Origin: JALZAQ01 sp038253885
GTDB taxonomy: Bacteria > Gemmatimonadota > Gemmatimonadetes > Gemmatimonadales > Gemmatimonadaceae
Assembly: GCA_038253885.1 (NCBI GenBank)
Contig: JBBSGP010000051.1
Location: forward strand, 1 to 17,348
Direction of reading: 5' to 3'
DNA: 17,348 nt
Part shown: one piece after another, positions 5,115 to 12,654 of the stretch
How the letters are laid out: the number at the start of each line of letters is the position of its first letter
Position numbering within the stretch: the stretch's first letter is position 1
Notes under the pieces: model-generated
What the model was told of the DNA's origin: nothing
Database searches by the model: none
What the model saw: the letters and a program-made list of their open reading frames with translations, nothing else
Program-made: the position numbers and the translations under genes

Positions 5115-7181
5115 ATGACATCGCCTTCGCGATTCACCGCCGTTCTCGGCCTCGTCCTCGCGGCGTGGTGCGCCCGCCCCGCGCACGCGCAGCCGCAACC
5201 GGGGCGTGCTCTTCCGAACGACAATCGCGCGCCGGCCGGGGTCCTCCGGGCCGGCGTGCTCACGCTGCACCTCGAGCTGCGCGAGGCCCGGTGGTATCCG
5301 GAGGCGGACGACGGCCGGGGGGAGATCGTCCAGGCGTTCGCCGAGTCCGGAAAGCCCGCGACGATCCCGGGCCCGCTCATCCGAGTGAGTACGGGGACAC
5401 GCATCCGGGCGATGGTGCGCAATACACTCGTGCGAGACACGCTCGTCATCCACGGCCTCGGAACTCGCCCGGGCTCGTCGCGCGACTCGCTCGAGGTCCC
5501 GCCAGGAGCCCTCCGCGAGGTCGTGTTCGATGTCGGTGCGTCCGGGACCTACTACTACTGGGGGAGCACAACCGGCAAGCCGATCGGTAGGCGCGATGGG
5601 ATCGACAGTCAGCTCTCGGGGGCGTTGATCGTCGACCCGAGCGGTAGCCGACCGCCGCGAGACCGCGTGTTCGTCATCGGCGTGTGGCACGAAGAAAGGG
5701 ATACCCTGGGTCCGAAGCCGTGGGTGGATCGCGACATGATGGCGATCAATGGAAAGTCGTGGCCGCACACGGAGCGCTTCAGGTTCGGCCAGGGCGACTC
5801 GGTGAGGTGGCGGTGGGTGAATCCCAGCGTCGATTCGCACCCGATGCACCTTCACGGCTTCTATTATGACGTGAGCAGCCGCGGCGGATGGGCGGCGGAC
5901 ACGGCGTACGACCCGGCGGATCGCCGGCGCGTCGTCACCGAGTTGATGCTCCCGGGCGCCACCATGACCATGCGATGGCGCGCCGAGCGCCCGGGCAACT
6001 GGCTCTTTCACTGCCACTTCGCGTTCCACGTCTCCCAGTTTCTCTCGTTCGACAAGGTCTCCAACCCGGCCGATCCCGGCGCGCCCGACTCCGTGCACCA
6101 CACGGCGCATCGAATGCGAGGCCTGGTGCTCGGACTCGCCGTGCGTCCTCGCGAGTCTGTACACGGAGCACCGACGCGAGCTGCGCAGAACGTTCGCGCG
6201 CGCGCGATCCGGCTCATCGCCACGGCCCTTCCCGCGGACTCAGCGCGCGGGGATTCCACGAGGGCGGAGCTGTACGCCTACGTGGTGGACGACGGGAGTG
6301 ACGCGCCTCGAGCTCCGACCGCGCCCGGCGCCGCTCTCGTGCTGGAGCGGGGGACCCCGGTACGGATCACGGTCGTGAATCGCCTGCGCGCACCCACGGC
6401 CGTGCATTGGCACGGCATCGAGTTGGAGCAGAGCTTCTCGGACGGCGTTCCGGGCTGGAGCGGCGCGCCCGGTCATCTGGCGCCGGCCATCGCGCCGGGC
6501 GACTCCTTCGTTGCCGAGTTCACGCCACGCCGCGCCGGGACTTTCATCGTGCACTCGCACGCCAACGAGGGCCACCAGATTGGCTCCGGTCTGTACGATG
6601 CGATGATCGTCCGGGACGCCGGAGCGCCTGCGCGGCCGCCGAACGAGGTCGTTATTCTGTTCGGCGGCGATAACGACCATGGCCGGATCAACCACCGGAG
6701 CGTTGTCGCCCCGGTCGAGATGACCGCCGGGCGGAGGTACCGCCTGCGCCTCGTCAACATCAACACCGACCGGCGCATTGTGTTCTCGCTCCGGTCGGAC
6801 AGTGGCCTCCTCGCGTGGCGCGCCGTCGCCAAGGACGGCGCCGATCTTCCCGCCAACCAGGCCATCGCGCGGCCGGCGACTCTCCTGACCGGGCCCGGCG
6901 AGACGGCGGACTTCGAGTTCACCGCGACCGCGGCCCCGGGGCTGCGTCTGGAGGCGACGACCCACATCGCGCCCATGTGGCAAGTACGCGTTCCGATCCA
7001 TGTGCGGCCGTCGGGTTCGACCGGTGATGCAGCGCCACCGCCGGATGCCGGGAGCGAGGAGCGAAGCATCGGCAAGCGAAGCTTCGGCACCCCGGATCTC
7101 ATCTCCATCCGCAGGCGACTCCTGAACGAACCTCAGTACTTCTTTTGCTTGCGCTGCGCGCCCAACGCGGCTGGCGGTTGA
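5115..7181 (+). CDS. secreted four-domain multicopper oxidase with reversed copper-domain order
   Basis: This 688-residue exported protein has a signal peptide ending AHA|QP (about residues 1-26). Numbering from the ATG at 5115, domain 1 (about 35-175) has the PGPLIRV entry typical of a first oxidase domain but lost its copper ligands: it reads VIHGLG and YYYWG where HWHG and WYHSH are expected. Domain 2 (about 190-345) holds HPMHLHG (H242, H245, H247) and HCHFAFH (H299, C300, H301, H305), the type-1 site and half of the trinuclear site; the axial position is Leu310. Domain 3 (about 365-515) holds HWHG (H431, H433) and HSH (H480, H482). Domain 4 (about 520-640) resembles a copper-free middle domain. 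All ten ligands exist, but in the order type-1 domain before HWHG domain. The frame is open from 5067; 5115 fits the signal peptide. It likely oxidises phenols, metals or similar donors with O2 outside the cytoplasm. Confidence 0.9.
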   Translation: MTSPSRFTAVLGLVLAAWCARPAHAQPQPGRALPNDNRAPAGVLRAGVLTLHLELREARWYPEADDGRGEIVQAFAESGKPATIPGPLIRVSTGTRIRAMVRNTLVRDTLVIHGLGTRPGSSRDSLEVPPGALREVVFDVGASGTYYYWGSTTGKPIGRRDGIDSQLSGALIVDPSGSRPPRDRVFVIGVWHEERDTLGPKPWVDRDMMAINGKSWPHTERFRFGQGDSVRWRWVNPSVDSHPMHLHGFYYDVSSRGGWAADTAYDPADRRRVVTELMLPGATMTMRWRAERPGNWLFHCHFAFHVSQFLSFDKVSNPADPGAPDSVHHTAHRMRGLVLGLAVRPRESVHGAPTRAAQNVRARAIRLIATALPADSARGDSTRAELYAYVVDDGSDAPRAPTAPGAALVLERGTPVRITVVNRLRAPTAVHWHGIELEQSFSDGVPGWSGAPGHLAPAIAPGDSFVAEFTPRRAGTFIVHSHANEGHQIGSGLYDAMIVRDAGAPARPPNEVVILFGGDNDHGRINHRSVVAPVEMTAGRRYRLRLVNINTDRRIVFSLRSDSGLLAWRAVAKDGADLPANQAIARPATLLTGPGETADFEFTATAAPGLRLEATTHIAPMWQVRVPIHVRPSGSTGDAAPPPDAGSEERSIGKRSFGTPDLISIRRRLLNEPQYFFCLRCAPNAAGG
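5121..5192 (+). repeat. signal-peptide repeat, copy 1
   Basis: This stretch codes for most of the signal peptide of oxidase 1 and aligns without gaps to 7271-7342 in amidohydrolase 1, with 60 of 72 bases identical. The core (5134-5192) has 8 differences, 7 of them silent third-position changes. TAVLGLVLAAWCARPA is identical in both proteins. Confidence 0.85.
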
Positions 7182-7258
7182 GAAAACTCTAGCGCTGCGT
7201 CGGGGCTGGGCGTACAGTTCACCGCCGGAACGGTGGCGGCCATCACACTCGCCCGCGG

Positions 7259-8749
7259 TTGACCACGCGATTGCGTTCACGAATCACCGCCGTCCTCGGC
7301 CTCGTCCTTGCCGCCTGGTGTGCACGCCCAGCGCGCGCGCAGCTGGCCGGGGGGCGCACTCGAGACATGGCGATCACCCACGTGACGGTGATCGACGTCG
7401 TCACGGGCGGGCGCCTGCGCGATCGAACGGTCGTCGTGCGCGGGAATCGGATCGCGGCCGTCGAGCCGGCGGCGCGCGCGCCAGTGCCGCGGAACGCTCG
7501 GAAAGTGGACGGACGAGGGAAGTACGTGATCCCCGGCCTGTGGGACATGCACGTGCACGCGCTCCGCGCGGGGCGAGCGACCTGGATGCTCCCGCTGTTT
7601 CTCGCCGCCGGTGTGACCGGGATCCGGGACACTGGCTCCCCTCTCGACACCCTGCTCCTCTACCGGGCGGGAGTCCGCTCCGCGCAGCTCCTCGGGCCCC
7701 GCATCGTCGGCACCGGCCCATTGCTGGACGGGCCGCCGGCACCATGGCGCAGCTTCACGATCCCTGTCGAGTCCCCCGCCGCGGGGCGGCGCGCCGTGGA
7801 TTCGCTCGCCGACGCTGGCGTCAACTTCGTCAAGGTGTACGACAGGCTCTCGCGCGATGCGTTTCTGGCCATCGCCGATGAAGCAAAGCGCCGAGGTGTT
7901 CCGGTGATCGGGCACGTGCCGGCCTCCGTCACCGCGCTCGAAGCGTCGCAGGCCGGCATGAAGAGCATCGAGCACCTTCAGCAGGTTCTTCCTGCGTGTG
8001 TGCCCGATTCCGTCTTCGCGGCGCTGTCCCGCGAAGCGGACGAGCGCTCGGCGCGACCGGGCATGACTCCGGATTCGATCAAGACGCTGCGGCTCGAGCT
8101 CGCGGGGCGCGCGGCGGCAGCATTCAACGAGACTCTGTGCGAAGAGCTGGGCGTGCGCTTTGCGCGTCTGGGCACGTGGCAGGTACCCACCCACGAGCGG
8201 CTGTTGCACTGGTCGCGCGCGTTCCTCGCCAGCGACACCGCCGCACGGGATACCCTCCTTCGCTACGTCCCATGGCGCGTACTAGAGGGGTGGAAGCACT
8301 ATCAGGACTCGATCCTTGCCCTCGGGCCGCTGAACGATGTGTATCCGACCATCTACTCGTGGGCGTCTCGCGTGATCGGGGCGCTCCACCGTGGGGGCGA
8401 CGGGATCCTGGCCGGAACGGACACCGACGGGAATGACGCGAACATCTACGGTGTTCCGGGTTTCAGTCTGCACCGCGAGCTCCAGGCGTTCGTTCGTGAC
8501 GTCGGCCTCACCCCCGTCGAGGCGCTGCGGACGGCGACGCTCGGTCCGGCACGGTGGCTCGGCGCGACGGATTCCCTGGGGACGGTCGAGCCAGGAAAGG
8601 TGGCCGATCTCGTCGTTCTCGATGCCGATCCCCTGGCGGATATCCGCAATCTCGACAAGGTTCGCGCCGTGATCGCCAATGGGCGACTCCTGGACCGCAC
8701 CGCACTTGACATGTTGCTTGCGGAGGCCCTTCGTCGCGCCAAGCCCTGA
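7259..8749 (+). CDS. secreted amidohydrolase 1 (imidazolonepropionase/prolidase-like subgroup)
   Basis: This 496-residue exported metal-dependent hydrolase is a member of the amidohydrolase superfamily. A signal peptide ends ARA|QL (near residue 28). The metal-site pattern is complete: HVH after PGLWDM (H98, H100), K192 in FVKVYD, H219 in GHVP, H239 in EHL and D388 in GTDTDG. The C-terminal ELQAFVRDVGLTPVEAL and ADLVVLDADPL strands are typical. It should cleave an amide or cyclic amide bond, but the substrate is not evident; relatives include Xaa-Pro dipeptidases and imidazolonepropionase-like enzymes. The start is a TTG at 7259, chosen because it is the only in-frame start that retains the whole signal peptide; no good ribosome site is seen. 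It follows oxidase 1 by 77 nt and shares its signal sequence. Confidence 0.88.
   Translation: MTTRLRSRITAVLGLVLAAWCARPARAQLAGGRTRDMAITHVTVIDVVTGGRLRDRTVVVRGNRIAAVEPAARAPVPRNARKVDGRGKYVIPGLWDMHVHALRAGRATWMLPLFLAAGVTGIRDTGSPLDTLLLYRAGVRSAQLLGPRIVGTGPLLDGPPAPWRSFTIPVESPAAGRRAVDSLADAGVNFVKVYDRLSRDAFLAIADEAKRRGVPVIGHVPASVTALEASQAGMKSIEHLQQVLPACVPDSVFAALSREADERSARPGMTPDSIKTLRLELAGRAAAAFNETLCEELGVRFARLGTWQVPTHERLLHWSRAFLASDTAARDTLLRYVPWRVLEGWKHYQDSILALGPLNDVYPTIYSWASRVIGALHRGGDGILAGTDTDGNDANIYGVPGFSLHRELQAFVRDVGLTPVEALRTATLGPARWLGATDSLGTVEPGKVADLVVLDADPLADIRNLDKVRAVIANGRLLDRTALDMLLAEALRRAKP
7271..7342 (+). repeat. signal-peptide repeat, copy 2
   Basis: This is the second copy of the leader-coding repeat, 2150 bp downstream of the first and in the same codon phase. 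It lies at the 5' end of amidohydrolase 1 and stops abruptly at the signal-cleavage Ala-Gln; the mature proteins are unrelated. Confidence 0.85.
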
Positions 8750-8762
8750 CCGTCAGAGGCCG

Positions 8763-9032
8763 ATGCTGTTCATGATCGTGGAGAACTTTCGAGGCGGCCG
8801 TCCGGAACCCGTGTACGCACGATTCCGGGAGCGTGGGCGGCTCGCACCGGACGGACTGCGTTACGTCGCCAGTTGGGTCACCCCGGCGGGGGATCGCTGC
8901 TTCCAGGTGATGGAGTGCGACGAGCGCGCGCTCCTCGATGACTGGATGACCGCGTGGACCGACCTCGTCGCGTTCGAGGTCATACCCGTGATCACATCGG
9001 CGGAGGCCGCCGCCGCGTTCTCCTCGTCATGA
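8763..9032 (+). CDS. DUF3303 family protein
   Basis: This 89-residue soluble protein matches the DUF3303 pattern as I know it: MLFMIVENF at the start, VYARFRERGRLAPDGLRYVASWV (split: VYARFRERGR, LAPDGLRYVASWV), CFQVMECD and FEVIPVITSAEA near the end. This family has a ferredoxin-like dimeric barrel look and no assigned reaction. AGAGG sits about 5 nt ahead of the ATG at 8763, which begins the conserved core, so the open frame back to 8679 is not used. It starts 13 nt after amidohydrolase 1. Its stop overlaps the next start as ATGA (9029-9032), which suggests coupled translation with the PLP enzyme. Confidence 0.82.
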   Translation: MLFMIVENFRGGRPEPVYARFRERGRLAPDGLRYVASWVTPAGDRCFQVMECDERALLDDWMTAWTDLVAFEVIPVITSAEAAAAFSSS

Positions 9033-9988
9033 TCCAGCTGACGAGCATACCGCGCGTGGCTTTCTTCGACGCGCCGACTCCGGTCGAGGAGATGACCCGT
9101 CTGCGCGCGGCGCTGGGTGGCGGGCCGCGTTTGCTGGTGAAGCGAGACGACGCGATCCCGTTCGCGTTCGGCGGCAACAAGGCCCGGAAGCTGGAGCCTG
9201 TGGTGGCCGCGGCGCTCGAGGCAGACGCGGACACTCTCCTCACGGTGGGTGGGCTTCAGTCGAACCATGCGCGCGTCACGGCGGCGGCCGCGGCCCGATG
9301 CGGCCTGCGCTGCCACCTCATCATCAACGGGGCGAAGCCAGAACGGCCAACCGCCAACGCGTTGCTCGACCAGCTGCTCGGGGCCGACATCGAGTACATC
9401 GCCACGCGCGATGACCGCTCGGCGGCCACGCGCGCCACGATGGATCGGTTGCGAGCCGCCGGGCGGCGCCCGTACGAGATCCCGCTGGGCGCATCGAACT
9501 CGTTGGGTGCGTGCGGTTTCGTGCGTGCCGTCGGCGAGCTGCTCGAGCAGATTCCGGCCCCCGACGTCATCGTGCACGCAAGCTCGTCTGCCGGGACGCA
9601 AGCGGGGCTCGTCGCCGGCTGTGCGATACACGGAGTCGCGACGCGTGTGGTCGGCGTGAGCGCCGACGACCCCGCTCCCAGCATCGCAGCCAGGGTACGC
9701 GAGATCGTCAGCGGGATTGGTCTGATGCTGGAGGCCGGCGATGGGCTACCCGCCGCGGATTCCGTCGTCGTGGATGACAGCTTCGTCGGCGGAGGCTATG
9801 GCGTGCCGACGGCGGCGTCAGAGGAGGCCCAGCGCCTCGCCGCACGTGGCGATGTCCTGTTCGTCGATCACACCTACACCGCCAAGGCCCTGGCCGCGCT
9901 GATTGCCTACGTACGTGCCGGTCGCTTTGACGACGAGGAGACAGTGCTCTTCTGGCACACCGGCGGACAGGTCGGGCTCTTTGCGTGA
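9029..9988 (+). CDS. PLP-dependent D-cysteine desulfhydrase / ACC deaminase family enzyme
   Basis: This 319-residue cytoplasmic fold-type II PLP enzyme carries the family signatures: KRDDAIPFAFGGNKARKLE (38-56), with K51 the expected Schiff-base lysine; QSNHARVTAAAAA (77-89), with S78-N79 in the catalytic loop; PLGASNSLGACGF; SSSAGTQAGL for the phosphate-binding turn; and HTGG near the C-terminus. Members turn D-cysteine into pyruvate, H2S and ammonia, or deaminate 1-aminocyclopropane-1-carboxylate; L-cysteate sulfo-lyases are also relatives. Overall similarity seems closest to D-cysteine desulfhydrase, but specificity cannot be fixed here. The start ATG overlaps the DUF3303 stop by 4 bp. The frame is open upstream to 8954 only inside that gene. 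An amino-acid permease follows 4 nt after its stop. Confidence 0.88.
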   Translation: MIQLTSIPRVAFFDAPTPVEEMTRLRAALGGGPRLLVKRDDAIPFAFGGNKARKLEPVVAAALEADADTLLTVGGLQSNHARVTAAAAARCGLRCHLIINGAKPERPTANALLDQLLGADIEYIATRDDRSAATRATMDRLRAAGRRPYEIPLGASNSLGACGFVRAVGELLEQIPAPDVIVHASSSAGTQAGLVAGCAIHGVATRVVGVSADDPAPSIAARVREIVSGIGLMLEAGDGLPAADSVVVDDSFVGGGYGVPTAASEEAQRLAARGDVLFVDHTYTAKALAALIAYVRAGRFDDEETVLFWHTGGQVGLFA

Positions 9989-9992
9989 CGGC

Positions 9993-11351
9993 GTGACCAC
10001 TCCGGAACGAGCACAACTCCCGCGCCGGCTCGGTGCATGGAGCGCCGTCGCGGTCGTCGTCGGGACGACCATCGGATCCGGCATCTTCCGGTCACCGGCA
10101 TCCGTCGCCGGCCGTCTTCCCGCGCCGATCCCGATGATGGCCGTGTGGGTGGTGGGTGCCGTGGTCGCGCTCTGCGGAGCGCTCACGCTGTCCGAGGTGG
10201 CGTCGGCATACCCACGCACGGGTGGTCTCTACGCGTTCATCCGCGAAGGATGGGGTCGCGCCGCGGCTTTCCTCTTCGGATGGGCGGAGCTCGTGATCAT
10301 CCGGGCAGCGGCACTCGGCGCGGTGGCCACGACCTTCGCGGAATACGCGTTGCGCATGCGTTCCGGCGCTCCCCTGTCCGCGTCCCACGAGAGCGACGTC
10401 CACTACCTGGCCGCGGCCGCCATCGTGCTGCTCGGCGCCCTCAACGTCCTGGGGGTGCGCGCCAGCGCGCTCGTGCTCGAGCTGACCGTCGTCGCGAAGT
10501 ATGGCGCCCTGCTCTTCATCGTGCTCCTCGCGATCGTGGTGCACCCCGCAAGCGCCGCGCCCACCGTCGCCGTGACCGCGACGGGCGCTGCACCCCTGAT
10601 CACGGTGGGCGCGTTCGGCCTGGCTCTCGTCTCGGTGCTCTGGGCGTACGACGGGTGGGCCGACCTGAGCTTCATCGCCGGTGAGGTCAAGGAGCCGGCC
10701 CGTACGCTTCCGCGCGCCTTCATCGGTGGCACGATCGCCGTCGTGGTGATCTACCTCGCGGCGAATCTCGCCTACCTCGCCGTGATCCCCATCCGGGAGA
10801 TGCCCGCATCGAGGCTCGTCGCGGCCGATGTCGCGCAGCGCCTCGTGGGGCAATGGGGCGTCGTGTTGATCGGCGTCGCTGTCGTCCTGGCGACGTTCGG
10901 GACCCTCAACGGCTCGCTGCTCACGGCGTCACGGATCTTCTTCGCGATGGCTCAGGATGGAGTGCTCTTTCGTTCGTTCGCGGCGGTCCATGCCCGCTTC
11001 GGCACACCATACGTGGCAATCGTCCTCACCACGACGATGGGTGTCGTGTTCGTCCTGCTGGGGACGTTCGAGCAGCTAGCAGACGCTTTCGTCACCGCCA
11101 TCGTCCCCTTCTACGCGCTGGCGGTGGCGTCGGTGTTCGTGTTCCGCCGTCGCGCGGGATACGCGCCGCCCTTTCGTGTGCCGGGATACCCGGTGGTGCC
11201 GATCGTCTTCGTTATCGCCGCGAGCTATCTGTTCATCAACGGCCTCGTGGATCCGTCGAGCAGGGTCGCAACGGCGAGCATCCTCGGCGTGACTCTGGCG
11301 GGCCTCCCGGTGTATTATCTGGTCCTCGGGCCCCGGCGCCTCACTCGCTGA
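9993..11351 (+). CDS. APC-family amino acid permease
   Basis: This 452-residue integral membrane transporter has about 12 hydrophobic segments. The first helix holds GTTIGSGIF (24-32), the substrate-backbone binding turn of APC and LAT-type carriers. WAYDGWADLSFIAGEV (217-232), followed by KEPARTLPRA, is the family signature loop, and GTLNGSLLTASRIFFAMA (303-320) matches the eighth-helix region. It should carry an amino acid or its derivative by proton coupling or exchange. The GTG at 9993 is chosen because it starts just before the conserved N-terminal LGAWSAVAVVVG and only 4 nt after the upstream stop. The frame is open back to 9903 within the PLP gene. It is probably translated with the upstream lyase, supplying its substrate or removing products. 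Confidence 0.9.
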   Translation: MTTPERAQLPRRLGAWSAVAVVVGTTIGSGIFRSPASVAGRLPAPIPMMAVWVVGAVVALCGALTLSEVASAYPRTGGLYAFIREGWGRAAAFLFGWAELVIIRAAALGAVATTFAEYALRMRSGAPLSASHESDVHYLAAAAIVLLGALNVLGVRASALVLELTVVAKYGALLFIVLLAIVVHPASAAPTVAVTATGAAPLITVGAFGLALVSVLWAYDGWADLSFIAGEVKEPARTLPRAFIGGTIAVVVIYLAANLAYLAVIPIREMPASRLVAADVAQRLVGQWGVVLIGVAVVLATFGTLNGSLLTASRIFFAMAQDGVLFRSFAAVHARFGTPYVAIVLTTTMGVVFVLLGTFEQLADAFVTAIVPFYALAVASVFVFRRRAGYAPPFRVPGYPVVPIVFVIAASYLFINGLVDPSSRVATASILGVTLAGLPVYYLVLGPRRLTR

Positions 11352-12575
11352 ATGACAGCTCCCCCGCGCGCTTCGTTGGTGCTGCTGGCTTCGGTCGTGC
11401 TCTCCGCCGCGCCGCTCGAAGCCCAGCGGGCGTTGGCTCCCCCACCCGCCGGCTGGGATGCCTTCACGCGCCTCTTCGATACGTCGGCGGCACGCGACAG
11501 CATTGTCGGCGGCGGCGTACTCGTTCTGCGTGACGGACGCGTGATCGCGCAGCACGCGTACGGCGTCGCCGACCGCGCCGCTGGCCAGCCGGTGACCGAA
11601 CGGACGATCTTCCACTACGGCTCGATCACGAAGACGCTCACCGCGATCGCGATCATGCAGCTCCGCGATCGCGGCCGGCTCTCCCTCGATGACCGGGTCG
11701 TGAGCTACATCCCCGAGCTCCGACTGGTTCACGACCCGTATGGCTCGATCGACAGCGTCACCATCCGGATGCTTCTCTCGCACTCGTCAGGCCTTCAGAA
11801 TCCCACCTGGCCGTACAAGCAGGGGAAACCGTGGGAACCGTTCGAGCCGACGACCTGGAATCAGCTGGTCGCGATGATGCCGTACCAGGAGCTGCTGTTC
11901 AATCCCGGTTCGCGTTACAGCTACTCCAATCCCGGGTTCATCTATCTCGGGCGCATCATCGAGCAGTTGAGCGGCGATCCGTGGGAGACGTATGTACAGA
12001 AGAACATCCTCTCCCCACTCGCTCTCACCCGCAGCTACTTCGGGATGACGCCCTATTATCTCGCCTCCGATCGATCGCACAATTACACGTTGATGCGCGA
12101 TTCGGCGGGCCGGGAGCTCGTGCGGGACAACGGGTCGGATTTCGATCCGGGGATCACGATCCCGAATGGCGGCTGGAATGCACCGCTCGGCGACCTGGCG
12201 GCGTATCTCGCCTTTCTGACAGCCGCGACGCACGGTGACGCCACGAAGCAGCGACTCTACGACATCGTGCTGAAGCGGTCCAGTCTGGAAGAGATGTGGC
12301 GGCCGCGGCATCCTACCTCCGATTCCACACCTGACCGATCGGATTCCGTCGGCTTGTCGTTCTTCGTCGTTCGGCGTGGGCCAACCAGGTTGATCGGGCA
12401 CACAGGAAGCCAGGCCGGATTCATCTCTTTCATGTATCTGAACCCGGCGAGCGGAGCCGCCGTGGTCGCGGCGTTCAACACGGAAAATGGTCTGCCGCCC
12501 GACGCTGGACCACCCGGCAGTCGCCCGTCAGCCTTCGGAATCATCCGCGAAGCCGCGATGCGCCTCATTCAATAG
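11352..12575 (+). CDS. secreted serine hydrolase, class C beta-lactamase family
   Basis: This 407-residue exported serine hydrolase has a signal peptide ending LEA|QR (near residue 24). The three active-site elements of the class C beta-lactamase/DD-peptidase fold are present: S91-I-T-K94 (nucleophile and general base), Y191-S-N193, and H350-T-G352 in place of the KTG box. The length fits esterases, D-aminopeptidases and DD-carboxypeptidase-like members rather than dedicated beta-lactamases. The ATG at 11352 abuts the permease stop with no gap. Next to a permease and a D-amino-acid-type PLP enzyme, a peptidase or amidase acting on D-residues or modified amino acids is an attractive guess, but the sequence does not prove it. 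Confidence 0.88.
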   Translation: MTAPPRASLVLLASVVLSAAPLEAQRALAPPPAGWDAFTRLFDTSAARDSIVGGGVLVLRDGRVIAQHAYGVADRAAGQPVTERTIFHYGSITKTLTAIAIMQLRDRGRLSLDDRVVSYIPELRLVHDPYGSIDSVTIRMLLSHSSGLQNPTWPYKQGKPWEPFEPTTWNQLVAMMPYQELLFNPGSRYSYSNPGFIYLGRIIEQLSGDPWETYVQKNILSPLALTRSYFGMTPYYLASDRSHNYTLMRDSAGRELVRDNGSDFDPGITIPNGGWNAPLGDLAAYLAFLTAATHGDATKQRLYDIVLKRSSLEEMWRPRHPTSDSTPDRSDSVGLSFFVVRRGPTRLIGHTGSQAGFISFMYLNPASGAAVVAAFNTENGLPPDAGPPGSRPSAFGIIREAAMRLIQ

Positions 12576-12627
12576 GGCCAGACAATTCTCTCCGGATTGG
12601 AGCGTCGCGGCCACGTGATCGGAAACA

Positions 12628-12644
12628 CTTCCCCCAGAGGGAAG
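12628..12644 (+). promoter_or_regulatory. hairpin covering the ribosome site of oxidase 2
   Basis: CTTCCC (12628-12633) pairs perfectly with GGGAAG (12639-12644) over a 5-nt loop. The likely Shine-Dalgarno AGAGGG (12636-12641), the best one before the GTG at 12655, is partly inside the stem. This could limit translation of oxidase 2, but the stem is short and could be chance. Confidence 0.25.
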
Positions 12645-12654
12645 CGGTGATCCC

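Noticed and set aside
5001..6164. Long open frame on the minus strand opposite oxidase 1
   Set aside because: It is opposite the signal peptide and type-1 copper domain of a clear oxidase; the translation has no recognisable fold or motif. Similar antisense frames at 6240-7280, 7277-8209 and 13594-14805 were rejected for the same reason.
11352..12575. Antibiotic-resistance beta-lactamase
   Set aside because: The SxxK, YxN and HTG set fits the broad serine hydrolase family; HTG in place of KTG and the metabolic context favour a peptidase or esterase, so a resistance role is not claimed.
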